Notes: generated by a model not told the origin, from the letters alone. DNA of 64,000 nt from Clonostachys chloroleuca (GCA_037952775.1 JBANAY010000003.1:35216001-35280000), one strand, 5' to 3'; shown: positions 47,488 through 60,417, counted from the stretch's first letter. Numbers and translations: made by a program.

Positions 47488-48279
47488 GGTCCTGGCAATC
47501 AAGCAGTGCCGGTTGGGAAGGCTTATGGATGATAATTGACCCTCGTGATTGCTCGCTGTGCGACTTGGAACTTTCTCAGGATTGAGGCTGGGAATATTAT
47601 AATGGAAAGAGCAAGTAATTCTCACAGGCAGGGAGAGAATGACCTTGTCCTCAGGTTAGGCCCTTGTCGGCGAAAGCCATCGAAACGATTATGAATTACT
47701 GTCAATTGCTGCAAGTCGCCTGCTATCAGAGAAGCCGAGACCCCTCTATTTTTTTGCCTCTTCAATTATACGCGTTGCCTGTAATGATTGCCTTCTTGGC
47801 CGAGTCAGAGGCGAGTCAACTGGCCTCTAGTACTCATCCAAATCGTCACACACGCCCACCGGCCCAAGTTCCCCAGTGGTAGACATTTCCGATTTTGGTT
47901 GAAGGACTTCTTCCACTTCTCAATGAACCTTGGATGGCGTAGTCAACGGGCGAATGGCAATCATATACTCTGATGTCGACATCAGCTCCTCTTTCTAGAA
48001 GTATTCAACCAACGATCAATGACCAGCACTTGCTACCCAAGAAAACGCTGTTCTGCCTTCTTAGCTCAAGGCGTCTATCAGCCTTTGTCTACAAGAGGTT
48101 GCGCGAGGCTTCCAGCAGATGCCTGGATTGCATACATCAGAGTGATCACTCAGCTTTCATCATAGCGATTAGCCGTCGACGCAACATTGATTGATTGAGA
48201 GGCGATGCTTATTTGGCTCGTAGATTGTATCTAGAGGGGTCTCCTGCCGTGAATACTTGAGCCTCAAGAGAAGCGAGAG

Positions 48280-49484
48280 CTAGACCGGGGCCAGAAGTCA
48301 CTCGAAAATGCAGTGCTGTCCATCCAGCCGTTGACCGAACTCCCACCTCGGCTGCTTGGCTAAGAAGGAGCTGGACCAGCTGATCACGATTTAATTAAGC
48401 CGTAGAACGAGGGGCGTTTTCTCTGTTCAAGTAGGCTCCGTCTACTTGGACGCTGTTCTCAATCAGCACACACACGATTTCTCCGCCGCCGTTACTCGCA
48501 GCAACGACAAGCGGCCAGCTATATTCACTGTCACAGTATTAAGCATCGACCTTCTTGGGATCGTATGCGCGCACGGCCGCTCTTGACCCAATTTTCGGGC
48601 ATCTAGGAGAGGAATTCCAGTCCGCGATGTAGCTTCACAGGCTAGGTCGTCTCCTCAATTCCGACAAATCCTTGCAGATTTCAACGACATATTCATCAGC
48701 TATAGCATAAGCCATGCCATCATTCGCTGCTTTGGCCTCTATTGCGAGTGCTTCTCGGAGTTCATGAATGCTGAAATACCTTTCCTTGTGAGGGAGACCC
48801 AGAGCAGGCCATTTGGGCACCGTCACAATGCTCACTACTTAATCAATTGACCTGATCGAACAGATGGCCATATCTCTCGTTGCAGGGTGTCTTCACCTTC
48901 TGGTACGCTTGATTTTTGGCCTCATAAGAAGCTTCAGCTGAGGGCATGCTTGACAAGTAGTCGAGCTGAAGATGGAGAAGTAGAATCTTTAGAGCCGCCT
49001 ACGTTAGAATAGAAATATCCTTCTTAGTCAAGCAAGTTTGATCATAATCACTTCCTTTTGAGCATAGGGTTCTACTAGTAATTGTATGACTGCCTCCAAT
49101 GCAGCCCGAATCCCACGACAACTTTGGTTAGAGAGCAGATGCCCAATCTTTACAATGTCCTCGGTGCAGCTGAGTACCTCAACCTCCTCATCGGGCTCAA
49201 ATAGAACAGGAGAAACCCGCCGAGCCTGCCTGGATGTAGCCAATATATTAATTTTGGACTATTTCAACATTTACCCCCTTCAATCTCCGGATTAATTCGG
49301 TCGCTTCCAAACGAGAGCTGTCGTCTTTCATCGAGCGCGTCAATGAGCACCTAAATTCGGGAAACTGTGACACGACGGACTGCGGCGCGTTGTCCAGTTT
49401 CCTCAATGAAAGTTTATCCTGCTCTCCTTGATGATATTTCAAAGTTTTCTGAACTCTCCACGGAAGCCTGTTACCTGTCGCCAT
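48280..49484 (-). pseudogene. Degenerate NLR-like ankyrin gene (NACHT/winged-helix/ankyrin type)
   Basis: Reading the minus strand from 49,484 down, conserved-looking pieces appear in order but in different frames with stops between. They are a post-NACHT segment (VEVLSCTEDIVKIGHLLSNQ, 49,200-49,030), LHLQLDYLSS (~48,980), a winged-helix segment (FSIHELREALAIEAKA ... DEYVVEICKDL, 48,770-48,650), and ankyrin-like repeats (VVAASNGGGEIVCVLIEN at ~48,450-48,510; TAGWTALHF at ~48,330). This is the order found in fungal NOD-like proteins, which act in non-self recognition. The Walker A site is not visible. The frames are too broken for a working gene. An upstream piece at 49,870-49,650 may be part of it. 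Confidence 0.5.
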
Positions 49485-49499
49485 CTTTCACTATTACTT

Positions 49500-52264
49500 T
49501 TTCAGCCGCTGTGGCAGGGACGCCCAAGCATCAGACAGTTTCCGTTCTCCTGTCCGTCGATTGCCGAGGATGAATGGTCAGTTCCATCGTGAGGCTGACT
49601 GAGGATTTCATGATTTCTTGAGCCATACTCAATGGATGTGATCCATTCTAGGATGTAGGTAGTCCAGCCTTGCTTATTTTTCTTGTACGCTCACGTCCAT
49701 TGATTTTCCATTTCGCATACCATTTCTCTTGGAATAGCAGCCTAAGTTCGATTTTCATACTCCCAGCGAAGTTGTTTAAGATCTCACAAGCATCTAACAA
49801 GCTCGAGGCAACTCTACGCATCTCATACGGGTTGAGGTTCACCCGTCCATGAGCTCTCGATAGTGTCACTCTACGACGCCCATATGAATGGACGTGATTT
49901 TCTTCTTACAGACCACGAGATATATCTGAAAATATGAAAAAGTGTTATTTTTCCATACATTTTCTGAGTCGAAGCAAAGTATTTGCCCTATTCAGAACTA
50001 CTCCTGGTTATGGTGTGGTTCTTGTTGATGGTCTCTCACGCCAAGCCCACCCTCAAGGGTCCTCTCCCCTTCACCCACTCTGTCTACAACATCTTAGATA
50101 TTAGAGAGCCCCAAGCAGACAGAAATATCACAAAATTCCTGGGCAGCAGTGGTCAAAATGCGGCTCTCGTTTCTTACTATTAAGGTCTAGGGTGTGGGGA
50201 ACGAGAAAGTCTCCGAGATGACTGTCTGCGGATATACGTTGATCCCTCCGGCTGCCTCAGAGCCTTCAATTTGATTTCCGATTGATGATTCTGATCCGTA
50301 ATCACTATTTAAAGTCCTAGATAAGATGAAATATGCTTATATTTGCCTTCTGAATATAGACCTGGCTTTGGAAGGAAAATATAGAAGAATAGAGGGCATA
50401 AAGCCTCCCGCAATGTGAATCATTATAGACCAACCATCAATGTCCAGATAGAGAGATTGATTTACAAGTGAGTGACAACAAAAAAAAAAAAAAAAAAAAA
50501 TGGGAGAATAGGAATTCAAATTTCTTCCTTCTTCCTAGTAGAATACATGATTTAGATTGAAGCCTGAGAAAAGGACTACAGCTCTCCCGACAGCTATAAC
50601 TGAAGGCTTCCTTCATCTGCGAAGTAGAAAAAACATGCTGCTCTCTTGTTCGCGATTTAATGTACAGTTCTAGTATTTCCATGTACCCAAGGTAAAATAA
50701 GCAGTAAGGCAAGAAGAACGAGAGAACGAGGGAACCTGCAAATGCAGCCCAAAACAGCGGACGACAGACTATCCTTCATCTCATGACGCGGCCGCCGTCT
50801 GCCCGGCTCCTCTCGATTCAGCAACCCGTTAAAATCAATTATCATCTGATGTACATGGCCGCAGGCAGCTCTCGTCATTCGGCTGAGACGTCAGAGGGGT
50901 CAGCTCATGCACGCTCTACATAGTACATGCCTATATTGCAACACGGCTCGCGGTGGCGTTTGTGGCTTTGGAACAGGTCTCAGTCCATACCCGGTTCGCA
51001 GAAGACGGAAAATTACTATCCGAACGCCCTGTAAGACAAGAGATCTCCGAAGATTTTCGGCAATCTCAAGAATAGTGAGCGTGATTTTCCCATGTTGACC
51101 TCCTCAGCCTTATTCCGCACTTTGGCTCTGAGCTTCGGGATGGCGCCCAGAGAGTACGGCTGAGATGCCACCCCCCTCCCTAGAGGCTAGCATGAAATGC
51201 GGTGACGGAGTAGATATTTGTGAAAAAGAATATTCCCACCGACTGATCATTCTGCATGTCTCGGGCTTACCCTCTGCCAGCTTTTGGTCTAGAATTTTCT
51301 GGTAAACGAACCGACGTTTTTCGAGAATAGAGGAACTTTTGGAGAAGGCAGAAAGGTTCTAACGCTATTGAAGAAAGCCGTTATTTCATGGAATAATCTG
51401 TGTGCTCGGGGCACCTGCAATAGCCTGTAGCCTACATGCATATACATCTCACCACCCACGTGGGCTGAACACCACCAGCAAAGATTCATGAGACTTCCCA
51501 ATTCAATCTCCTGCGTTCTTTTATGAACTCACCTTGTTGAGCATATTTTCTCAAGTAAGGGTCTCGTCACATTATTCTGTCATATTATTCCTAATGCTGG
51601 GAAAGCCCTCGGCCTCGGCTGATCATAATCTTGTTTCACGTGGATGGCGAAGTATCTTTTGAGAAAAAGAAAGTAAAGTAACATGCAGCAATGTATCCGG
51701 ATGTTGCTCTAAATTCATGACTCCTGGATGCCCTGCCATCCACTATATTGAAAAGCCACCCAGGGGCAGGCCGGTGGGACAGCATGCCGCTCGGTTCTCG
51801 CTGGATTGTTTATGGGCCAACTACCAGATTTTTCTGTCCTCTCTTGCCCCCATTTCATGGAAAGTAGCCACAGCAATGAAATTGAAAATCTGCTACGTGC
51901 CTTATCCCGGAAAGCCGTCATGTAATAATGAACTTTATGCACGCGGGTGAGAACACATCACACTTACACACAGCCTGATGGCGCACCCACCCCAACAAAA
52001 TCCCAAGTGCCGAGTACAAGCTCCTTTATTGTTCCCAGAAAATATTTCTTCAATCACTGTTGCGAGATCCAAACAGGGGAAAAGATGATCAATTTGGTGT
52101 CAACATAAATAATAATAATCAAGGAAAAATTAAACATGAATCGTCCTTTCTCTTGCATGAGAAGGCTTAACGTACAAAATGTAATTTGTCAATCTGTGTT
52201 CATACCATGGCACTCTGCTCCTTTAATTACCTTAGGTAGTATCCTGTAGGGGCTCACCGGCGCT
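49500..52264. other. Region without a convincing gene
   Basis: Only short frames are present. A frame at 50,878-50,657 (minus) has a hydrophobic stretch (SLVLLALLLILPWVHG) but no match I recognise. It looks like decayed accessory sequence continuing from the ankyrin pseudogene. Confidence 0.4.
50480..50500 (+). repeat. Poly-A tract (21 A)
   Basis: An uninterrupted A run. It might mark the 3' end of an old retroposed sequence, but no target-site duplication or retroelement protein was found beside it. Confidence 0.85.
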
Positions 52265-53870
52265 TCACGCTTTTGGCGAATCGTCTCCATTTCCAGCCGT
52301 TAAAAAAGGGGGGTTGGTACCGTTCTTCTTCCCCATATGCATGGTGCTTGAAGCGTCCGAATTTCTTCTGTTGCTCGTTCTCGTCTCCTTCCGTTTCGTC
52401 TCTTCGCGCCTAAATTCATTCATGGCTGGTCTGACCTGCACCCAGGTCAAAAATTGGGAAGGGTATATTGTCTCCTCTGAGGTCGAGAATTCTGGCCAAA
52501 TATGGTATACCGCTTCTTCAGAAGAAGACGGAGCGGATGAATCAGGCGAAGCTCTTGTCTGGTTTTGGATGCCACCGCTCTTGGTCTTGACTGGAACTCC
52601 TTTGTTGAGCCCATCGCTTTTCTTAGAAGCTTCTCTGGTCGCCTGAGTCTTCGATGGAGACTCTGGCAAAATGAGGCCTTCTTCTGTCGGTGCCATAGTT
52701 GGCTTAAAGTTCGCAATGACAAGCTCTGTGAGGTGCTGAACGGAGCTCCATACATGCAATGCCTCGTTGCAGACCTTTTCTGTTTCTTTCTCGCATTCTC
52801 CCAATAATTGAGGAGGAACAAGCGGCTGAATGGATTTTAAAACTTCCTGAGCGGCTTTCTTGGCACGCGTCTGGCCACATTTCTTGTCCTGTATTTGCAA
52901 TAGCACTGAACGCACATGCACCTCTTGATCTCGATTTTCAAGTTTGGTCAGGAGTCTTGCTGCTTCGTCCTGGTCTTCGCTGATGTAAATCGGCTGGAAG
53001 ACATGTTTTGTGAGCCAGTAAGCGAGAACAGACAGTCCTACGGCAAAGCGCATATGCTTTGCAGGTACTGTGTTGGACATGGGAAGGGGGAGGCTAGAGC
53101 TGTATAGAACAGCCTCCCTCATCCTGCTCCAGTCGTTGGATGTGACATTGCTCATGTCGATATCTTGGAACAGAAATTTTGCAGCCAAGTCATAGGCGAG
53201 ATGGAAAATTCTTTCCAGTTCAGTATGGCTGCATCTCGGGTCAGTTTAGCTTTCATAAAGAGGAATGATTGAGTGTCACTCACAAAGTGTCCCTCTTCAC
53301 TTCATCGTACTCATCCATGATGGCACTGAATGATGTGAGACGATCTAATTCGTCCTGTACATTCTGCTTCTCGAACTGTTCTCTTCGGAGTAGCCCCTGT
53401 AACTTCAACCCCTTTTCTATCTCCCCTTTAGCTTCTTCTAAGCCCTTTTCCAGTGCCTCTATATGTTTCTGGAGTTTGTTACTCTTGATCAAGAGGCTAT
53501 TTTGCTTTTCTGAGGCCTCATGGGATTTTTGGCGAAACTTGTCACAATCGTCCTTTATTTCCTGGAGTTTTCCATCCGCAGCCGCCTTTTCAGCCTTCAA
53601 GGAGTTGAGAGCATCCTTGGTTGACTCTAGCTCGGCTTCTGACGCGTTTAGCTGCTTCAAATTGACCTTATACGCACCATGTTTCTCGTCGTATTTCTGT
53701 TGCAAATCCTGGTTATCCTTCCAGAGCCCCTGCAGGTAGCGGAAGCCACCGTGAGAGGCGGTTTGAATCAGCAATGAAGTGAATTCGTTGATGGTACTCT
53801 CCGCACTTGCTCCATTGGTGGGCGGCTGCTGTGCTTGGGGAGGTCTCTGTGGCTGCTGTAGCTTAGGCAT
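52265..53870 (-). CDS. Coiled-coil hypothetical protein
   Basis: 516-residue protein of unknown function. A Gln/Pro-rich N terminus is followed by a long predicted coiled coil (~residues 50-195), rich in Glu, Lys and Leu with heptads such as LNSLKAEKAAADGKLQEIKD. The second half has a helical region (EDQDEAARLLTKLENRDQEV), and the C-terminal ~130 residues are Ser/Thr/Lys-rich and disordered. There are two exons, 53,870-53,284 and 53,228-52,265, with a 55-bp intron (GTGAGT donor, CTGAC branch). The splice falls inside a Phe codon and is supported by an immediate TGA if unspliced. An in-frame ATG five codons upstream (53,885) is an alternative start. It may be cytoskeletal, tethering or signalling; the sequence does not say which. 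Confidence 0.7.
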
Positions 53871-53885
53871 AGTTATGAGAGACAA

Positions 53886-55833
53886 TGTTCGTTGGTAAAG
53901 TGATATATTGACTGAATGCTAGAAGCTGGTTGTCCAAGTTTTTATGGACTATTGAGGAGCGAAACCAGGTATTTATCTAAATTCTTTCCCCCTTTTTCTT
54001 TGAAAGCTTTCTCTCATTTCAACAGGAAATAATCAACATTGGGTTGTGGTGGGTGGTTTTCATGCAGGAAACGATTTGGATTCGAGTCATTGGCTGGTCA
54101 TTATGCCGTTGGTTCGAACATGCGGCCACTTTGTGGGACCAGATCAAGTTCGCCTCACTCCAACCCAAATCTCGGTCTGGGGTGAGGATTTGACCTCTTT
54201 TACTTGGTCATCAGGTGTCGATGGATTCGCCTCCAAAACATCCTCTGGCACCAACTGGAATTGGGCTGGCCGCCTCACGGCTTATCAAGCGGCTCCGAGC
54301 GTCCACTAAATCGATCCGGATCTCATCTGAGAAGGAAAGCCGTGTCATGACTGGATCGCAACCAATCTTGGGCAGCCACGACATTGAAGCAAGTTGTTGA
54401 CACCCCACGCTGGGGTCGGATATGAATGGTTTGGGGAGCATACATCTGCGGCCATATATCTAAATGGGAAGGGATGCAGGTGAACTGAGCGACGCCCCAG
54501 CAGGTCTCCAGCATGAGGGTGGTATCCATATGCAGGAGGCCTACCACTTTACCCAGCTTGTCGAATCGCCCTTTCGAGGGGAGAACGGTGGAAAGAGATG
54601 ATCGTTGTGCCAAGCAGGCAGCCATTCGCGAGGCGACAATGTGTTGGCATTTGCATGGCCGAGATGGTGGGCAGTTTCGGTTTGCCCATTTTGTCTATTT
54701 CGCCAATGAATATCTTGTTGCAGAGCTATTTCAGGCGGACAGCCTAATCGGGTCGCGTCGTTTCACTAGTTTGCCTTATGTCGGAGTGGCGTGATAGGAT
54801 TTAAGGCTCTCTTAGGCTTCGTCGGATACAGAGAAGTGGGCTAAGATATGCCATGGTGTGGTTGTTTCGCAGGTTCGGCATCGGAAGCAGTGTTCTTGTC
54901 CCTTTTCGCTCTCTCGTACGACCGCCAGTGCAATGGGAGTGGGTATCGTTTGCGGCCGTGTCTGAAGATGGCACGAGAGACGTAAAATCTTAATTTGTGG
55001 TTGGTCGGTCGGATTGTGTCGTTATGTCGGAGCTTCGTCGAGCTGCGGTAGACATGTGAGCTCTGGCAAATTTTCATTTGGATGGATGTATATCAGAACC
55101 TTCAGGGTTGTAGTAGGGCATTAACCGGTAGTAGGATTCTCACAAGGCAGATGACGGGTTGCTGCGATAATCTGTCTCGGAACCGATGCACCCATTCCCG
55201 TGGGTGGTGGGAAGGCGAAGTGTGCATCCTGTTCATGCCACCAACACGCTTTCTTAAGGCGAGCAGACGGGCATACGTGGCAGCGGCGTATCAATTCCCC
55301 GGAGCAAGAATCACCTGAGAAAAACGGGCGTAGATCTTTATCTTGTGGCGTCGGGATAAGTCGATGAACGGGACTGAGCAGGGAGGAGGGTGTTGACAGG
55401 TTGGACTCTCTAGGGCCAGCTTCGGATACCTAAGTAGCAGTGAAATAACGAAGGTAGAAGAATTAAGGGCAGAAGGACAAAGAGTGAGCCCTTCTGACAT
55501 CAAGGCTCAGCGACTGCGTGTTCTGCATCAGGGCTCGGGGCCGAGCGCCTGCTGAGCATCTCTCCGCACAAATTTCTGTCAGTCCAGTGCTCTTACCTCA
55601 GGCATCCATCATCCAGTGTCCCTCCATCCACCTGAGTAGCACAAGGCAGGTGCTACCACCTACCTTGTACCTAGTAGGCGGTAATGTACCCATCCTAATT
55701 GGCTGGGAGCTCAGGCAAAAGCAAGGTGAGGAGGGGAGGTAGTACTAAGGCTCTCATTATGAACGACGCTTGGGTATCTAATTTGAACATCCAAAGCAGC
55801 AAACAACACAATTCCCATCCTTTCCCCATCTCA
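53886..55833. other. Intergenic region, no gene seen
   Basis: Short frames only. The longest forward one (54,046-54,309) shows no motif. This region holds the promoter of the coiled-coil gene and the 3' flank of the next minus-strand gene. Confidence 0.5.
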
Positions 55834-57943
55834 TTACCTGGGAATCCACAAGCCACCATTGCCATACATCTTGTCTCTCATCGCGCCGACTTCGCTCCGC
55901 ACACCGACCCAGTGCAGCGGTATCCTGTCGACCTTGCCCTGCACCGACCCTGTAACCCCGTCCAGCCTCTCCGCCAAAGTCCGATCCCGCCTGCTCGCCT
56001 CCTCGATGCTCCAGTTGTCTCGTCCCAGGCTCGCCATCACGACCATTGTGTCTACCTCGTGCTGATCAAGCACCTCCGACGACGACACCTCTCTCTCTAA
56101 TGGAGGGTGAAGGTACCCCATCAATACTACACGCAACTTCAAGTCCGCAAACGAAGCCCCGTCAAAGTCGTGGAGGAGGTGGACAGCGATCCTGTTCTTC
56201 ACCACCACCTCGGGCGGCCCGTGCCGCAACGGCCCGATCGTCACGATAGCTTCGTGCCAGTCTCGGGAGATGTCACCCATGCTTTTGGGCGCACAAACAC
56301 AAGCCCATGCTGCAAAAACGCCTCGCATGCGCATCTTGACCTCGTCTCTCACGCCGTGGACGTTGGCTGTCGGGATCGCTAGCTCTCTCGTTGACCGTCC
56401 ACTTGCTTTACCTACCATACCCTCGAAGCTTACAGGGAATGGGGCCTCAGGGCCTTCGTCCGGCCCGACAAGTCTCGTTACCGACTCGAATATCGCCGCC
56501 TCGTATCGCCCATTCTTGCCTCGCTCCCAGCTCTCAACAACAGCCGAGTCCATACCCGTCGTCTGTACCACCTGCTTTCCTGTAGAGAACGCCTTTTTCG
56601 CGTTGTTCATCGCCACACTCGACACTTTCTTGGTCACCGTGGACGTCGCCCGGTTCTGAACTACGAGCGCCGCTGCTCCCGCATATCGCTTGGCAACCTG
56701 CTGCCCGACAGTGCTGGCCACCTTGACGCCCACCTCGAGCGGCATTGTCTTCAAGCTTGCCCCTCTCACCACGCTAATCTCGGTCGTCGTGCTTGCTACT
56801 CGGAACACCGGGCTGCCGCAGAGCGTCTTCTTCTTCCCCTTCTCCCGAGCACAGCACAAGCCTAAAGTAACCATCTACTGCTGCTGCGGGTATACGGATG
56901 ACGTGTGTCTCGATGGGGATATGCTTCTTCATTCGCCCCGATGCTTTCTTGACGAACCTCTTCAAGTCCCGCTGGATACTCCTCTCGTCTACCGAGGGGA
57001 TATGCTCGGGTGCGGCTCTTGTCGCTGGCGTCACATCCAGCCAGTCTCCCTTGGTGCCCATCAACGCCTTGAGACTCATCCCCATATTCCCCGAGTAGCC
57101 TTTCTGCTGAAGCCACACTGTCCGATCCAGAGGCAAGTCCATGTCTGACAAGATGGTGATGGAGATGCTGGTTGCAGGGCCACTGTACCAGACCAGAGCT
57201 CCCGAGTGACGAATAATGCTGTAGTGCCGCGTTGACTCGGCTGGGTGGCTGATTAAGCCACCGGCAAAGTATTGCGCCTCCCCAAGGGCGGCCTTCAACT
57301 TCTCTTGCACGGTGAGACCCTCTGTGACTGTGCTGGCTTCTGAGCTAAACGAGGCTGACAAAGCAGATGAGCTCTTGGCCCGCCGTATCTCTGGCGTGGT
57401 GGGCGTCAGAGGCGAGAGACCGCCGGGCGATGGAAGAATATCAACGTTCACACTAGTGGGAAGATCCTTTCTCCTGATACTGCTTCTCTCTCGATGGGGT
57501 GTCGCAGTGGATGGGCGCACAAGGTCAGTCGTGACAGTCACCCTCCCCCTACTTTCATCCCTCCTCTCCTTCTGGTAGACCGCCGTCGACGGCCGCTCAT
57601 CAAAATAGCCAGTGGTGAATTCTTGTCTCCTCCCTAGAGTAATGCTGCTTGTCTCTTGATATGGTGGCGGCGTGGGGGGCCATGTATCAGTGACGATGTC
57701 GCGCCCGGTTCTGTTACCCCTACTCCCCTGGTTCGTTGCTGTCGACGGACGATCATAATTTGCTTGAGAACGCAAGTCAGTGGCTGATCGGGCATATCGA
57801 AGTGACATTGGTGAAGGTGATGCAGGCACGGAGAGAGGCGAACTGGCACGCGACCACTCAGCACCAGTCTCTAAGCGAGATGTGTTGAGTCTCTGCATCG
57901 TCGGCGGTTCTCGCCGCCGGCTCCGGTGATACTGTGGATCCAT
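55834..57943 (-). CDS. Riboflavin-kinase-like domain protein (apparent single-base frameshift)
   Basis: About 700 residues once the frame is repaired. Residues 1-210 are disordered, Ser/Pro/Arg-rich. A central globular region follows (AALGEAQYFAGGLISHPAES ... SGALVWYSGPATSISITILS), then VFRVASTTTEISVVRGASLK and an Ala/Val-rich helix. From ~56,442 a riboflavin-kinase-like domain appears: GRSTRELAIPTANV matches the flavokinase signature, and IAVHLLHDFDG and VVLMGYLHPP follow. The usual VEVH has Ala in place of the catalytic Glu, so FMN synthesis is doubtful. The gene is read in one frame from 57,943 to ~56,840 and in the next frame to 55,834. Reducing the C run at 56,836-56,839 (GGGG on the coding strand) by one base joins LVLCSGEG to KKKTLCGSPVFRV. 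No intron fits there. Fungal homologues are often annotated as LipA/NB-ARC-like proteins; the role is unknown. Confidence 0.7.
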
Positions 57944-58775
57944 TTCACCGACGTCTCAATGCTGATTGTCGCTTGCTCCGGCTCTCCTTTCACCTGGAGA
58001 TGATCGAAGGTGAGACGGGGACGACGGAACAGCTCCCGAGGCACCTGGCGATGTCTGTTAGGACAAAGACAAGCCAAAAACTAAAAGAAAAATCGAACGC
58101 AGGAGCCTACCTCCTATGTTGAGTAATCATCGAACGCTCACCGTGAGATATTGCGCATTATCAAGCGTCGCTATGAGCAGCGACCCCCTTTAAAATAAAT
58201 GGGGCAGCCATAAGCCCTGTCTCTCATTTCTCCAATCAAGAAACTTGCGTTGCCCAGCCTTCAGGAACTGGGGAGCTGCGGGGCCCCTTACGGTCGTCAG
58301 TCTCAGTCGTAGAATTTCATCCTTCCTCTCCGTACGTGACACTCATCATGCTCAGACATTTCGTGTGTCACAGTGAGACCAATCATGTTGGAAATCGACT
58401 TCATTCTGTTAAGGCGATATCGATGAACACGCGTACGAGGCGTGGACATGGCGATGGTGTCCCCAATCTTGCCACCCTCCTCCAGGGGACAGCGCCAATC
58501 ATCGCGGCCACGGCGACATCTAGCCTTGATAACCCCTCTGCGGCCATTGTCGCGCTTAAATAGCGCCCGCCTTAGCATGCAGTGATGCTGGAAATAAACG
58601 TGCATGGCGGCGCTGGGGAAGAGCTAGGCCATAGCGTCCATTGAAGCACTCGCCGTGGCTAGTACCGTGGTCACGTGGAATACTGTAGCTACGTGGAACA
58701 GGCGATATGCCAGGGCAGTGGACACATAAACCTTTGGGTTTGGGTTGGGGGAATTGGCTTTCTGTACTGAAATAC
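57944..58775. other. Intergenic region, no gene seen
   Basis: Promoter of the riboflavin-kinase-like gene and 3' flank of the aminopeptidase gene. No supported features were found. Confidence 0.5.
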
Positions 58776-60417
58776 CTAAGCCAGAGCGATTGCCTCTACG
58801 TCCTCGGCCTTCTTGACTGCCGTGGTCAGGTTCTCATATCCTGTCTCGGTAACAAATACATTATCCTCGATTCTCACGCCGCCGACGGACCAGTACTTCT
58901 CCAACACATCTGTGTCAATGAACTTGCTGTGCTTTGGGTCCTTGAGGTAAGGTTCGATGATGAACCGGCAGAAGTAGACCTAATCACGCGAATCAGTTAG
59001 CTACTTTCTCCATCGAAAGAACAATTATGGGGTTGTTGAGAGGGGTCTCCAACGTACACCAGGCTCAACAGTGACAACGCTACCGGCCGGCAGAGTGCCC
59101 CTCAATCTCAGATACCTAAACAGAATATCTTTGTCTTTAGGGTTCGGGTTGCCTCCAGTGTCGTGGGTGTCGAGGCCAAGGTGATGGCCCAGACCGTGGG
59201 GGAAGAAGGCGGAACTGGTTCGTGAGTCCAAAATCTCCTGCTTGTCGCCCTTCAGGATGCCAATTGACAGGAGCCCGTCAATAGCAACCTTGTGCGCTAC
59301 GACGTGAATGTCATCCCAGCTGGCACCGGCCTTGATCAGTGCCATGGTGTCCTCCTGCATCTTGAGCACAATGTTGTAGATGGCACGCGACTCAGGGGTG
59401 AACTTGCCATTGAGAGGGAACGTTCGGGTCTGCAAACATGGGGGTTAACAACCGTTTCTTGGAGCATAAATGCCGCCTCCAGTCTTGGCGTGTTGAAGTA
59501 CTTACGATATCCGACGCATAATTGTTCCACTCGGCACCAGCGTCGATCAAGAGATTGGTCTTGTTCTCCAGAGAGCGGTTGTTGTGGACATAGTGGAGGG
59601 TGGCAGCAGCCTCGCCGGCAGCGAGAATAGGGTGGTAGGCCATCTCTGCGGCTCCGTTTTCGATGCATGTCGCAAGGAACGTAGCCAGGAGCTCCTGCTC
59701 GTTCTTTGCGGTCCTTGATTTCTCAATGACGGCTTTGTGCGCCAGGGCGGAGACGTAGTTGGCCTTGCGAATGATGGCTACTTCATATTCATCCTTGACG
59801 ACGCGCGCGACCTCGATGGACTTTTTCAAAACACTCAAGTTCTTGTTCTGGAAGTCGGAGATCTTGATATGATCCGAGATCTGGCCCTCAATGGCAAAAA
59901 TGGTGGAGTTGGGGTTCGCCGAGGCGTAGCTTGAGAGCACGGAATTGACATCGGTGGTAAACTTGACCTCATCGACGTCGTATTGGGCAAGAGCCTCCTC
60001 AGCAGTGACGGGCAGGCCGGACCAGATGACCTCGTCGGGCTCGACGGGGGGATGAACAAGGTAGACTTGGATGTTTGGATATCGAAGGTGAAGAAGCTGT
60101 CGGCGAGGTTGCTTCCTGTCAGGTAGTAGAAGAATCGGCGCTGGCTGTGGTACGGGCGAATTTGTTAGTACCGAGACACAAGTAGATGACGGTGCTTAGC
60201 CCGCAAAAGGGTGTTCTTCGTGGGACAGGGTAGAAAGGGGGTACCGGAAGGGCTCCGGGGAATCATTGTCCTCGAGAAGCTTGGTGTGGCGGGCCTCGAG
60301 GTAGAGAAGGCCATTTGCGTCGGGAATCTCCTTGCGGATGAGCTCGATAGTCCTCTTGGCGTGGTCCTTGGCTGGGTACTTGCCCTCGAGGACGGCGTCG
60401 AAGTTCTCAGCAACCAT
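58776..60417 (-). CDS. PEPP: Xaa-Pro aminopeptidase (M24B metallopeptidase)
   Basis: About 462-residue di-metal peptidase that removes N-terminal residues before proline. An AMP-N domain ([19 protein letters not shown] ... [12 protein letters not shown]) precedes the pita-bread catalytic domain. Metal ligands seen: the Asp in [15 protein letters not shown] and a second Asp just before ITRTFP, the His in [16 protein letters not shown], the Glu in VTVEPG, and the Glu in GGVRIEDNV. Exons: 60,417-60,245, 60,144-59,506, 59,429-59,058 and 58,979-58,776, with introns of 100, 76 and 78 bp. Exon 2 breaks frame at the G run 60,046-60,051 (C run on the coding strand). Adding one C restores [20 protein letters not shown], so I treat it as a likely base-call error. 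An in-frame extension upstream to 60,750 could add a mitochondrial presequence. Confidence 0.9.

Noticed and set aside
50480..50500. Poly-A as the tail of a LINE or processed gene copy
   Set aside because: No reverse-transcriptase motif, gene copy or target-site duplication was seen beside it.
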